This document shows positions 38,949 through 50,035 of a stretch of 64,000 bases of DNA, piece by piece; within the stretch, counting starts at the first letter, position 1; every line of letters starts with the position of its first letter. The notes beneath the pieces were generated by a model. It did no database searches. It was given only the letters and a program-made list of their open reading frames with translations, and was not told the origin of the DNA. The position numbers and the translations under genes were made by a program. The stretch lies in NCBI RefSeq assembly GCF_014529535.1, contig NW_023503371.1:865778-929777 (forward strand). Reading direction: 5' to 3'. The DNA comes from Bradysia coprophila (lineage: Eukaryota; Arthropoda; Insecta; Diptera; Sciaridae).

Positions 38949-39329
38949 TCTTGACAGAAACGTATGTCCACGAACAACTGCGTGAAAGTCTAGGAAGTAC
39001 AACTGTGTATGAACGGAAGAAATGATAATTTAACAAAGTTCAAGTAAAATCCAAAGCACATTAAAGTACGGCTGACAACGAATAGAAATGAACACAGCAA
39101 ATGACAAAATGCCAAGTGAACTAGATTATCAATGATGAAAAGACCTTACCCAGTAATAACAATAAAAGAAGAGAGCACGGCGAGGAATGATATATTTAAA
39201 CAAACGGAAACTGAGCGCAAGTACGCAAAACTAACGAATGATATAAGAACAAAATGAAGTAAAATAACTGAAATGGCTGGTTTTGACTTGAGCCCAAACA
39301 AGCGAGGAGATGCGATGAAGTACGACTGA

Positions 39330-40291
39330 CTAGCAATCGTACAAGAATTTCAATTCTTTCATGACCCTGTCATAGTCCTTCACCACCTCGTTAAAAGGAC
39401 GGTCAGCATTGATGGTAAGGATCTGTGAATGTGAAATAACATTGATGCGTTACCAAGGTAAGGAAAATCAGACAAGAAAAATAGTACCGGAAGATCCTCC
39501 TCTTCAGCCATGTTGCGAGCCTGTAGACCACTTAACCATTCGTCGTGATATTGATCCAGCTCGGACAAGTACTCAAGGGTCACTCCACTCTCCTCTGACC
39601 GAGCACGTGAAAGCAAGCGACTGTATGAAACAGCTGGAGAAGCAGACAGATAAACTAAATCATGAAAAAAAAAAAGTGGATAACGAGGACACTGATGAAA
39701 AGAAACAAACAAAGCTACCTATTATCTGAGGAATTGCTCTCCACTGATCACGGACAGTATCATGGAATTGGTTCAGGATCGCAGATGAAACGGAATCCAA
39801 ATGACCATGTGCAAGCATACACCGCTGGAAACAATGACTAGAGAAACGTTTGATAAACATTGTGGTTACGGGAAATGTTGGCTGAAGGTTAGAAAGTAAT
39901 TACCGAGCGCTCAACAGTGACCGCTCAACTAGCTTGATACGACGTGGTGAGATTCGCAGATAGCGATCGAGCAAAGTAATCATTACTTCCATTTGAAATG
40001 GGAATCCCCACTTCGCAGGATCCGAGTAAAATTGCTCCTGTAAAAGAGATAAAAAAGATGAGTGGTACAGGAGGAAGTAGAAAAGCTCTGTGTGACACGT
40101 ACGAGCAAGTTGGTCCCACCGACATTAGACCAAGTGTCGACAGGCTCACTGAAAACGTCGAACGCTGGATCCTGTGAGCAGTAGGAGAGGAACGTGCTTT
40201 TCCCGCTTCCAATATTCCCCTCGACAGAAACGATTAGCTGGCCTCTGCTCTCGTAAGTTGGTTCGGCAATAACGGTGTCTACGGTCGACAT
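39330..40291 (-). CDS. dNK: Deoxynucleoside kinase (dNK/TK2-like), 5 exons, inside the mobile element
   Basis: Exons: 40291-40103, 40037-39904, 39837-39719, 39654-39488, 39422-39330; four introns of 64-66 bp, all GT-AG, 233 aa, no stop. P-loop GNIGSGKS (25-32), substrate-site motif EPVDTW (49-54), DPAKWGFPFQ, ERS motif (101-103, catalytic Glu-Arg) and lid RARSEES (164-170) are all present in family order; insect dNK is about 250 aa. Members phosphorylate deoxynucleosides to dNMPs for salvage synthesis of dNTPs. It lies 380 bp upstream of, and on the same strand as, the OTU-EN-RT gene, wholly inside the 7.9-kb insert. It therefore moved with the element or was caught in the same event. The short uniform introns match those of its RT neighbour. 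The kinase call is very secure; its role in feeding reverse transcription is inference. Confidence 0.93.
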
Positions 40292-41071
40292 ACTGAATTG
40301 TGGGTATACGTGACAAGACGAAAATGGGAATAGAAAGTGTAGAATGCGTGGTGTGAGAAAAAGTGTGCGATCTTAGTTTGAAGTAAATGTGAGAATGGCA
40401 TGCTGATTGATAGTGGTAATGCGAACGTACCGGGTGTGATGAATGCTTACGCCTTGAGGTGTAAGGAGGATGATGAGTAATGCAGTAATAGAATAAGAAT
40501 ACTAAAATAAGAGTAACTTTAAAAGAAAAATGATGACGAAGCTAGTAAAAAGTCAAACCTAATCCTCCCCTTTTTACCACACTCAGAAAACAATACAAGT
40601 AATGAAGTGAACCATGGACGTAAAAATAAAGTAGATGACGAAGGAAGGACACTTGAAACAAAATGAATATGAAAGAACTAAAAAGGTACAGAGCGTGACA
40701 AAATAAGAAAAGGTAAAATCAAAGGGAAAAGGTAATTGATAAAAGATGATAAAGTAGCTAGTCCGACCACATAGATCGAGCGACGGTGGTTGAGTTAGTT
40801 ACCACAGAAAGTACTCTGTGGTATATAAGAAAATAGTAAACCAGAGTGGTGTGCCCTACACTGATAGCATTCAGAACACACATTAAGTTCGAAAGGTGAA
40901 AGTTGAACGGGGAGAGTGGAGACATACTAATGTGTGCTTTGAATGTAATCAAGGAGAACGAAAAGGGGGATTAGGGTCTGACTCACAATCAAACCAAAAT
41001 CCTCACGTCCAATGTTCTCATGGGATCGCTCACAGGAGCACGTTTTGGTTACTCAAGTCAAGTCAAGTCAA
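40292..41071 (-). promoter_or_regulatory. 5' leader of the element with TTGAC array
   Basis: No supportable coding exon. The sense 5' terminus is TTGAC repeated about four times (41052-41071), directly fused to the truncated last exon of WRNIP1 copy B, whose stop codon TGA it supplies. An internal promoter may lie here, but none is recognised. Confidence 0.5.
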
Positions 41072-43087
41072 GCGTTGCGTAAGTGTAAAGGCACTGGTGG
41101 CAGCGGTCCTTGACACTCATTTATATCTCTTTTGCATCGCGTCAGCCCCTTATATGCTTCTGTGCTCTTCGGCGCTCGAGCCAAGTAAATAGCACATTGG
41201 GCTATAATAACATCAGCCTCGGGCATACCCACTAACTGGACGGCGTTCAAACTGTTCAATGCAATGGAAACGGCTTGTGGATCGGCCAGACCTATAGCAT
41301 TGATTATTGGCGAATGGAAAATCAGAAAATTTACGCACAACAACTAAAAAGTGTCGTCAATTACCAATATCTTCACTGGCGGCCCTGACCAATCGTCGAC
41401 ATATGTATCTGGGATCTTCTCCACCGATCATCATCCGTGTACACCAGTACAATGCGGCATTATCGTCAGACGCTCGAATTGATTTATGCAGTGCTGATAT
41501 CATGTCGTAGTGTTGATCGCCCTTGCGGTCATAGAGGATGTGGCTCTTTTTAATACCTGTTGGAAAGGTAGACAATTTGTGCAGATTGTTCATTGTGGCG
41601 TCTGTCTAATACGCTTACCATCTTTGATGGCGTCTAATGTAACGACTTTCAAATCGTAATTTGTATCACCGTGCTTTTGATCTAGGATCGATTGCAATGC
41701 CAACTGAAGACTATTCAAAGCGATTCGAGCATCCCCATCACACATGTCAGCTAGCCATTTTATAGAAGCTGCCTCGACCACAGCCCTAGAGGAATGGTCA
41801 GATTTTAGTTCGAAAAATTAATTTCCGATTTTTCTTTCTCTTACTCTGGCACGAAGCCGATGTCTGCTATTTTCGGTGGCTCGTCACCCTCACGTATCAC
41901 AGCGTTAAATGTTTTCAGTGATCGACACAAAATTTGATACATGCAATCGCTTTCGATTTTTTCCAGTATGATGACTCGGCATCGGCTGAGCAATGCTGAA
42001 TTCAAACTGAAACTTGGATTTTCTGTTGTAGCACCAATCAGAGTAATTGCTCCACTTTCAACGTGTGGTAGGAAAGTGTCCTAAGAAAAATGGAAAGCTG
42101 GTAAAGCATAGTCGTTCTATTAAGAGACCTAGCACTTTCAATTGTGTCGTTCAGTCTTGTCCACATATTGGTACATGTAAGGGACCGGAAGATTACCAGA
42201 AGTTACATCAATGAGATCTACAACCAACCTGTTGAAGCTTATTGAACCGATGAATTTCGTCCATGAACAAAATAGTTTTCCTTTTGAACTTTCTCTCGTT
42301 CACGGCCACCTTAATAACTTCTTTCACATCATTCACTCCACACATTGTGGCCGAAAGTTTAACGAATCGAGAATTGCTCGTGGCTTTGCACTGATTTGCA
42401 ATAATGTGAGCTAAAGTTGTCTGAAAAGTAAATGAAGTTACAGTATGTGCTTGTATCGGCAGTTACTTCAGAACCAGACCTTTCCGCATCCAGGCGGTCC
42501 CCACAAGATCATGCTCGGAACTTCATTTTTGTCCAGCACTTGACGAAGTATTGTATTTTTGCCGATTATATGGTCTTGTCCGACGTAGTCATCAATGGTA
42601 TCGGGACGCATTTTTTCAGCCAACGGAATGGAACTGTTTATATCAACGTTTTTCATTGTCTTTTCTTTCCGTTCCAGTGTGCTCGTTGATTGCTTTATGG
42701 TGCATTTCAATGAAAAAATTCAAAGTCTGATCGATCCGCGTCTTGGCTTGAAGTGGTTTCTTTACTTACGGTTCTCTTCGCATCATCCACATCGTCTTTA
42801 ATTTCAATCGCTGACAGTTTCTCAGCAGCTGAACTCGCTTTTCCACTCAAGATTGACCTTTTTTTAGTTCCATTCACATTAACATCCAATTTCGGTTTCT
42901 TGCCACCGCCGGTGGGGCTGTTTGACTGAAAAACACCGAAAGTTCGTTTTGGTTCTTTTGCCGCACCATCACTATTATCCGTTCTGGTATTGAGAAATAT
43001 ACAACGATTCACGTGCGTCTCAATGGCATCGGCGGGAAATAGTTTACTACAAATCGGACACTCTGAATTCGTTTCGGACTTATTCAT
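41068..43087 (-). CDS. WRNIP1: WRNIP1 copy B, 3'-truncated by the insert
   Basis: Exons: 43087-42770, 42692-42480, 42420-42229, 42080-41845, 41785-41619, 41556-41365, 41291-41068. Sequence is that of copy A until 41072, where the element begins. The first element bases turn the next codon into TGA, so the protein ends ...PLHLRNA, 37 residues short. It loses the conserved C-terminal tail ([14 protein letters not shown] in copy A), though UBZ, Walker A and Walker B remain. The mRNA has lost its own 3' UTR and polyadenylation signals and would run in sense into the kinase/RT element. It might be a dominant-negative, a non-functional relic, or purely a promoter donor. Confidence 0.88.
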
Positions 43088-45382
43088 CGTTGTGATGTTT
43101 ATTTTGATTTCAAAATGTTGTGTTATTTTCAAAAGTGATAACAAAGAGAAAACAAACAATTTTAGCGCAATGTGATCGCTGAATGTACTAGCTGGCAACG
43201 TTTTAAATACATTCGTGCACATTTTTTTTTGTATAACCCGCCTTATCATTTAAATTTCGATGGACCTTTTCTACTATACTGTATATGAATTCTTAATGAA
43301 AAGCCTAGCACAGCGCTCCTAATTTTATTGAGTGAAACTTTACCGGGTTCTTTCCGAAATTTGTCCCTCAACTTGATCTCGTTAAAATTATTGTAGCTTC
43401 TAGACTAGTGTTTTGCTATAGTTTCTCCAACAACTGGTGTTGATGAGAATATACCTAGAGGACCTTGATGCCTAGTAAAGTTGTCATTTCTCAATATTTA
43501 CACAATACGTATAATCGGAAGGTCGTTACATCTCCACGAAACAAAAGATTGAGAGAGAATTTACGTAACGGTTGAGTAGGTTTTTCATGTCTTGGGCATA
43601 AATACGGAATTTTTCTCGTAATTTAGGCCCTCAGCATGAAAAGTTGTACACGCATCTGTTGTGAACGGTTTATTTTAGGCACTTTCGCTTGTCGCCCTCA
43701 CTTCTTTCGCCTAAATTATACCGTCCACAACAGATGCGTAATTATTTGAAATTGTTGTATTGCTTGGCCAATAATTCGACATTAACTAAATGTTGTATTG
43801 CTTACGTAAAATATCTATTTTCTTCTGGGTCAAAACAAGAGGGGAGAAAATAGAAATTCTTTCTCCTAACTGTCAACAGACAAAATAACAAAACATAATT
43901 TTCTCTGGACCTTTGAGTGGAGAAAATAAAGCTAATCACAACGCACATATATATAAAATAGTAATTTTCATGCCTTGGGCATAAAATTCAGAATTTTTCA
44001 CGACCCTCAGCATGAAAAGTTGTGTACGTATTTGTTGTAGACGGTTCATTTTTATAAGGGTCTTAGAGCAATTTAGAACAAGTAGAACAAGGCGTAGGAA
44101 CTTTGTTCCCGGTCTAGTTTGAAGATCATATTATTTGTTAATTCTTATTTTATGTAGTTGTACAAGATTAATTCTAGTTGTGCAAAATTCGATTACAGCG
44201 CGACTGTCGATTAATCACGGAACTTGTACATATGTAGATGACAAAATGTATTATCTTCTATCGCATAAGTTCATTCAGTAGTGACAGTATGAGTAAATGA
44301 GACAGACGAATGTGGCCTACGACATTATTACAAACAACAAATTTGACAGTTTGTAATGACAGTTTTGACAGCCAAATGAGTGATTATTATTACCAACATG
44401 TAAAAATGTAAAATTCGCTTTTTGTTTTGCAAAATAAAAGTTTCTTATTCTATAATTAAATTTAGTTTATTTAATTAGTTGCAGTTTATTTTGCTTAGTT
44501 TTAATTCGGAAACATGTTTAGAGACACCGATTATTCTCAGTCATCTAGCTCCGATGATTATTCCACATCAGACTTTACATCCGACCTGGATCAAAACGAA
44601 TCGGACAACAATCAAAACATTATTCTCAATCAATACGTTCAGGTAAATAAAGGCTTGCTATTTAAATTTGACCGATTCAATTGGACGCAATTATGACCAT
44701 GTGTAATACATTCAGCTTACAGCTTCATTTACTTTGAACGTCGCTTTAATATCTTTCGGTAAATATTGATCATCTCATTTTCCTTGTCTTACTCCTTGGT
44801 TGTTTTCTGTTTGTAAAGAAATAACAAAACTTAGTTTAGTCTAACTAAGTACAGGTTTGTGTTTCTGTGTTCAGAGTGGTTGTACATAATCAATTTCGTC
44901 AATTGCCTCATTTTCCAACATTGTTGTTACTGTCATCCATGTACTGAATTTAATCTTGAACTCTGACCTCTCAGTTGAAAACAATCGAGTTGCGTATTTT
45001 CAAACCGAATAACCAGCAGAAACGCTATATCCTAGCGACAATAATGACGAATTTCATTATCTGTCCCGTGATGAACGGAATTTCATTTTCAAATAGCTCG
45101 AAATCTATAGGAATTTTCTTAGAGTGAAGTTCCTGTTATCTAGTCTTCTAGTGGACCAAATTCAGAAAAATTTAAGTTTCTCTCAGAAAAGTCTCATAGA
45201 TATCTCGAGCTATTTTCGTTTACAGTTTTGTTAGTAACGGGACAGCTATTACTTTGTATGTTGCTATATTGGAGTCCGAAGTAAAATTTCAATTTAAATT
45301 CAAAAAAGATTGAAAAGACAAAACGATGATGAGGCTATAATCTTGAAGGCAAAATATAATCTCAATTGATTGAAAAGTGGCT
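41072..45382. repeat. 4311-bp direct repeat, copy B
   Basis: Partner of 28854-33164. Its right flank (from 45383) is the true continuation of FBXL4 intron 1; its left flank is the element's 5' end. So copy A keeps the native left border and copy B the native right border, as expected for a target-site duplication. Confidence 0.95.
43088..44513. promoter_or_regulatory. Bidirectional WRNIP1/FBXL4 intergenic region, copy B
   Basis: Same as 30870-32295. This copy presumably drives the complete FBXL4 to the right and, to the left, truncated WRNIP1 plus read-through into the element. Confidence 0.6.
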
Positions 45383-48300
45383 TCCGAACTAATTGAGGAT
45401 GACTCGGTTATTTCCATAAAAAAATATCCTGGTTCATATCACCATCCTCTTTAAATGTCCTAACAAAACCGTTGCAACACAAATGTGAGAATCCACTGAG
45501 TCTATTTCCTCCCCAGTGATTTTTTCTTCTAAGTCAAACGAATTATTTTTAAACACGACAAGGTCACCATTGCTAATTTCAAGGTCAAATAATTCTTAAT
45601 AAGATTTGCAATGAATCCAAAATCGATATATGACACCGTTACTTCTTTCAACGCTAATATGTCAATTTGATCACTCAAATGCAAATCTCAGTCCGATGAT
45701 ATCTTTGCGATTACCGAGTAATTTTGAGGCCTAGCTCGAGTACGGCGGACTATTTGCTTCCCTTATCTCGAAAATACAAAAAGCACATTACATTTAAGTA
45801 CCTAGGACCCGAAAAGTGCGACTTCGCACTTTTTCTCCGTCGGATATGAAAAGTTCCACGGACTAAAAGAATTTTAGTCCTGGGTACGAAATATACTATT
45901 ATTTCAATCTTCTGAAATACTTATGTCAAATGAAGTGATAGATTCGATAATAGAACTGCTGATATGCTGGCCGTCTCTGAAAGATAAAAAAGAAGTTGGG
46001 GCATTATAGTCATTAGATTAGATTTCGATTTGACCGGATGATAAGACAAGTGCAGAGAGCCGTTTTTTGTATATCTATTTCATATATATGCAATTGCTGT
46101 GTCGGTGTACGGAATTGTGCCTCACGTTTAAAGTTTTCGTCTCTCAACGCACACTCCCGCTGCGAGAGAAACACCGATCCTCTGTTCCCAGCCTGCAATC
46201 CTAAATATTTAAGGAAACTTCGCTATCAACTCAAAAGCTCCGTAATTTCACGAATTTTTCTGACGAGTCCTATTTATCCTTGCAGGAAGTAATCGATTTT
46301 ACATCACAGTATGGCAGCAAGTAAGTTATAACAATTTTTTAAATTGATCGGAATGTGACGAATGATTGTGGATATACCTTAGCTTTAGTATATCGTACAC
46401 TGCATTCAACATCATTGGTAGACCATCCAAATATCCAGACTATGGAGACTATCCGGAAACGTTCGCAATGGTTTGATTGTTTTTCAATTAGTTGCACTCA
46501 CTTGAAATAAATATTTTTTGCAATCTTATTCAGCGAACCTATGGCAAGTGGTGGGAAATTGTACCGTCTACGTCGCCGGAAATAATGCCACAGACGATTC
46601 CGAACATAATTTCGCATGATTTTATTAGTAAGTCCGAACTAGCAGGAATGGATGCAAGTCCAATTGTTTTTTATGAATTTCAAACATAATGGACTTCCAT
46701 GACCATTCTGTTGTTCGTTCGACCCAGTTTTTCAATGTTACATTTTTGTTTCAGTTCTTAAATACGAAGAACAAGTTTTACCTGAAGAAATCACTATATT
46801 TGAAACATATAATCCTGGAGCTGTGATAAAAATCTGGGCATACACTGTAGTTAAGCAGTGGATCTGCTTATGGGAGCAACCATCAGTACGGTGTCCGAAA
46901 TTCCCGAGAATGTTTTCTCCGAAGCTGAAGAAAATCAACGTTCCGACTAAGTAATTTTCAAATGACTTTTCCATTGCTTTCGTTTATTAATCGTACAAAA
47001 TGCGGCATAGCACCATCCGAATCGAGTTCAACCACTCAAATTTGGACTATTTTACTGAAATCGATGCGGTTCTACTCACCGGCATCAAGTGCAATCCAGT
47101 GCATATACCAAAGTTCATTACATTAGCAAATAAATGCAATGAACGCAGGGGACCGATTAGCAGGAAACTGGAGAGTGTGCAATTCAAGCCGATTGTCGTA
47201 AATGCTGATGTGATAATTGATTTTCTGGTCAACGACTTTGAGAGTTTCATCATCGAATCGGGAATGGTTGATGATGAAGATAATGCTCAATTTACATTGA
47301 AAGACTTCCCGGTACGTCCGCGAACATCATCTCTTACACTTATACCGAGACATACTCAAGGAAATATTCTGTTTCAGTCGGAGATACTCTTCAAAATTTG
47401 CTCATACTTGGATCTACAGTCTCTGTTTCAATTGTCGGAAGCGTGCGTGAAGTTGCATCAAGTTGCTGTAGATCCGTTGCTTTACACTGAAGTCAATTTA
47501 CGACCGTACTGGAACTTGGTCAATTCAGACTTGTTGGAGACATTGGGACGAAGGTAAAATTCGAATAGAAAAGTCGTAGCGTCGTTTATGAGTGTCTCAT
47601 CGTATGTCTCTTTAGATGCAAATTTTTAAAGAAATTGGACATGTCATGGTGTGGCTGTTCGACGTCTTTAAATAGTCAAGATCTAATCAAATTTCTGCGT
47701 CGATGTGGCAGCAATTTGACACACTTGAAGCTAAGCAGCGTAAGCATTTTGAATGGTCTGTGTGTGGAAACCATTGGAAGAGTGTGCCAAAATTTGACCG
47801 GTAAGTGTGACGCTCAGAAAATCGTTTCCTTCGGACAGCATATAATAGCTTCTGGGGTTTATGATTGAAATTGTGAGTGAAAGTCTGAAACTTTCGTTCG
47901 ATACCAACGACGCACTTTAGATCAATCAATGTCGAATGTTGATCGCTGACTTGATCAGGTTACTCTTTGGTCTTGAGTGTGCCAATTAAATTAAATTCAA
48001 AAAAAGTTATCTGATCTTCGACGCATCGCTAGTAGCTTGATCATCTTCCATGACCGTTTTTCAGAGCTTTCAATACGAAATTTTCCGAGAACTGAAATAC
48101 TATCCGAATCGTGCTTGGAACATTTCAAAAATCTGGAACGTCTCGACTTATTCCGTTCGAATATTGAGCTGGACGTGCTGCTAATGGTTCTGAAGAATAA
48201 TCCAAAACTGAAGCATTTAAATTTGGGTAAATTTACGACCGACGTCGATTCGATTCGATACTGAAATCTTACCCAATTTACAGCCTTTTCCGAACTGAAC

Positions 48301-49008
48301 ATGGATGAAGTGTCTATTCAAATAGCCAATTGCAATCCGGGAATCATATCGATTGATATGTGGAAGTCTCACGCCCTGTCATCGGTTGGTTTATTGGCAT
48401 TATCGAATTGTACAAAACTCGAAGAGGTTGATTTCGGATGGTGGTAAGAAGCAAACGGTTTGCACATTCGAAAGCTCTTCACCGATTAAATGAAATTCTA
48501 TTTTTTGTGTTCATTCAGCTTGCGTGAAGAGGCCACTCCCAGCGAGAGTCTAAAGGCGCTAGTCAAAGGTTGTCCTAATTTAAAGAAACTATTTTTCGCC
48601 TCAATTAGGGGGCTCACTGATCGAGACTTGGAGAACATTGCTATTTATTGTGAGAATCTGGAGCAATTGGATTTGATGGGTGTGATGGGAATATCGACGG
48701 ATAAATGTTATGAGTAAGTTTGGCGTTATTCAATTTGTAGTAAAATGAAATTTTGGAAAAAGTCACCATTCACTCAAATGAATCTTCATTTCCCCTCAGA
48801 ATACTCACTAAGTGTACCAAACTGAAATTAATAGATTTGAGCTTTTGTGATCACTTGGATGATATACAAGTAAGGAAAAATTGTTTTTTCAACAGAAAAG
48901 GACACAAAGCTAATCGTGATCTTTCTTCATTTCAAGCTTCGATTATGGCAACAAGAATTCCGTGCTCATATAAAACGAGGTTTTGTGCCTTCCGATTTGG
49001 GTAATTAG
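44514..49008 (+). CDS. FBXL4: FBXL4 orthologue (F-box/LRR protein), complete, 12 exons
   Basis: Exons: 44514-44642, 46286-46320, 46389-46470, 46534-46627, 46755-46950, 47011-47553, 47616-47800, 48065-48226, 48284-48443, 48519-48713, 48800-48869, 48937-49008; 640 aa in one frame, GT-AG throughout. An acidic Ser-rich start is followed by the discoidin-like region distinctive of FBXL4 (VIDFTSQYGS, SYTAFNIIGRPSKYPDYGDY, RTYGKWWE, IFETYNPGAVIKIW, IRIEFNHSNLDYFTEIDAVL). Then an F-box (about 298-340: LFQSEILFKICSYLDLQSLF) and leucine-rich repeats to the end (WQQEFRAHIKRGFV). F-box proteins select substrates for SCF ubiquitin ligases; mammalian FBXL4 restrains mitophagy by promoting turnover of the BNIP3/NIX receptors. 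A polyadenylation signal AATAAA lies at 49048. Exon 1 lies in repeat copy B; intron 1 (1643 bp) carries a small hairpin repeat. Confidence 0.92.
44643..46285 (+). other. FBXL4 intron 1
   Basis: The first 740 bp is shared with repeat copy A; the rest is unique. It contains a hairpin repeat at about 45805-45895 (CCTAGGACCCGAAAAGTGCG ... GACTAAAAGAATTTTAGTCC), related to one at 49945-50030. Confidence 0.75.
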
Positions 49009-49612
49009 TTATAGGCTTAGGCATGTTTGTGCTTGAAAATTCGTTAAAATAAAAATTATTTATTTTGTTTCGTGACTCTGTTGTTAATTTTAAGCGGAAC
49101 GACCTTCCTTCTCCAAACATCAGACACTCAGACCTAGACATAACCTCAGAAAACCAACGGCACAAACGTCTTCTTCTGTGAGATGCTCGTATTTAAATAT
49201 TACCGTAGGCTACGACAAGTAACTAGACTCTACATTGTATCGAATAGATTTGCTTAAATTTTCTGAACAAACATTGCTAGATAAATGTCTGGAGGTAAAA
49301 AATAGTACATTGCGTCCGAGGTTAAAAATTCCCCTTTGGGTCGGACCATAACATCCCCACTCGTCAAAATAAAAATTTGGAACCTCGTACGCACAGTGCT
49401 TTACGTGCTTCTGGTCGGAAAATGCGAAAAATGTACTCAAGAAATTGAATTTACCGACCAGAAGTACCTAATAGATATTTACTTTACTAGGGAGGTAATA
49501 GGGCCATTTACTCACAGGTAAAACTTTTTACCTCGCTCGTGAAATAATAGTATTTTTCGCAACAAGTTACGAAAAGTAGGACTTTCCATTGCCTTTATTG
49601 CGAAAAACGTTA

Positions 49613-49720
49613 TATACAACTCCTTGATAAATGCTTTTTTAGGCACCCGATGTGTAATGTCAAACTCGGCCTGCTGCCTACACATCTCGTGCCTAAAAAA
49701 GCATTTATCACTCGGTTGTA
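49613..49720. repeat. Hairpin, 34-bp arms
   Basis: 49613-49646 (TATACAAC...TGATAAATGCTTTTTTAGGC) is inverted at 49687-49720 with few mismatches. Confidence 0.8.
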
Positions 49721-49735
49721 TAAATAACTATTACT

Positions 49736-49809
49736 AAATAACCTCCATACAAACTGCACACGCACTCTACCCCGTAGAGTGTGTGTGCAGTTTGTATGGA
49801 GGTTATTTA
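49736..49809. repeat. Near-perfect hairpin, ~34-bp arms
   Basis: AAATAACCTCCATACAAACT and following bases (49737-49770) are inverted at 49776-49808 around a tiny CCCG loop. Only about 15 bp separate it from the previous hairpin. Confidence 0.85.
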
Positions 49810-49819
49810 ACTATTACAT

Positions 49820-50035
49820 GACTAGTGATAAAAAGATGAAAAGAATAGTTTTCTTGTGAATTTTGTTGATCCGACACGTAGCCGAGGTGAATAAACGAAA
49901 ACGAGACTTCTTAATTTTATGCCGAGTTATGTAATGCATTTTTCATACCTAGGACCTCGCCTTCGGCTCTGTCTGGAAACTTCTCACACGCTAAAAAAGA
50001 CTTTTAGTCCTAAGTACGAAATGTACTATCACATG
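49820..50035. repeat. Dispersed fold-back family copy
   Basis: Shares CATGACTAG, GAATTTTGTTGATCCGA and AATAAAC blocks with 8755-8845, and CCTAGGACC / TTTTAGTCCT / ACGAAAT(A/G)TACTAT with 45805-45900. Confidence 0.6.

Larger units (their letters stand above)
33165..41071 (-). mobile_element. 7.9-kb dNK-OTU-OTU-EN-RT retroelement
   Basis: This segment lies exactly between the two 4311-bp direct repeats. Sense strand is minus. Order 5'-3': ~780-bp leader (41071-40292), spliced deoxynucleoside kinase (40291-39330), 380-bp spacer, spliced OTU-OTU-endonuclease-RT gene (38948-34869, C-terminal part continuing out of frame to 34561), and ~1.4-kb 3' region (34560-33165). The sense 5' end is a TTGAC array (about four units, 41052-41071). 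The sense 3' end carries TTCGTAGCC twice, 16-17 bp apart, at the border with the host, like the short tandem tails of some non-LTR elements; no poly(A). It looks less AT-rich than its flanks. Two intact spliced genes and near-identical flanking repeats suggest youth. Whether the kinase is a true element gene or a passenger is inference. Confidence 0.8.
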
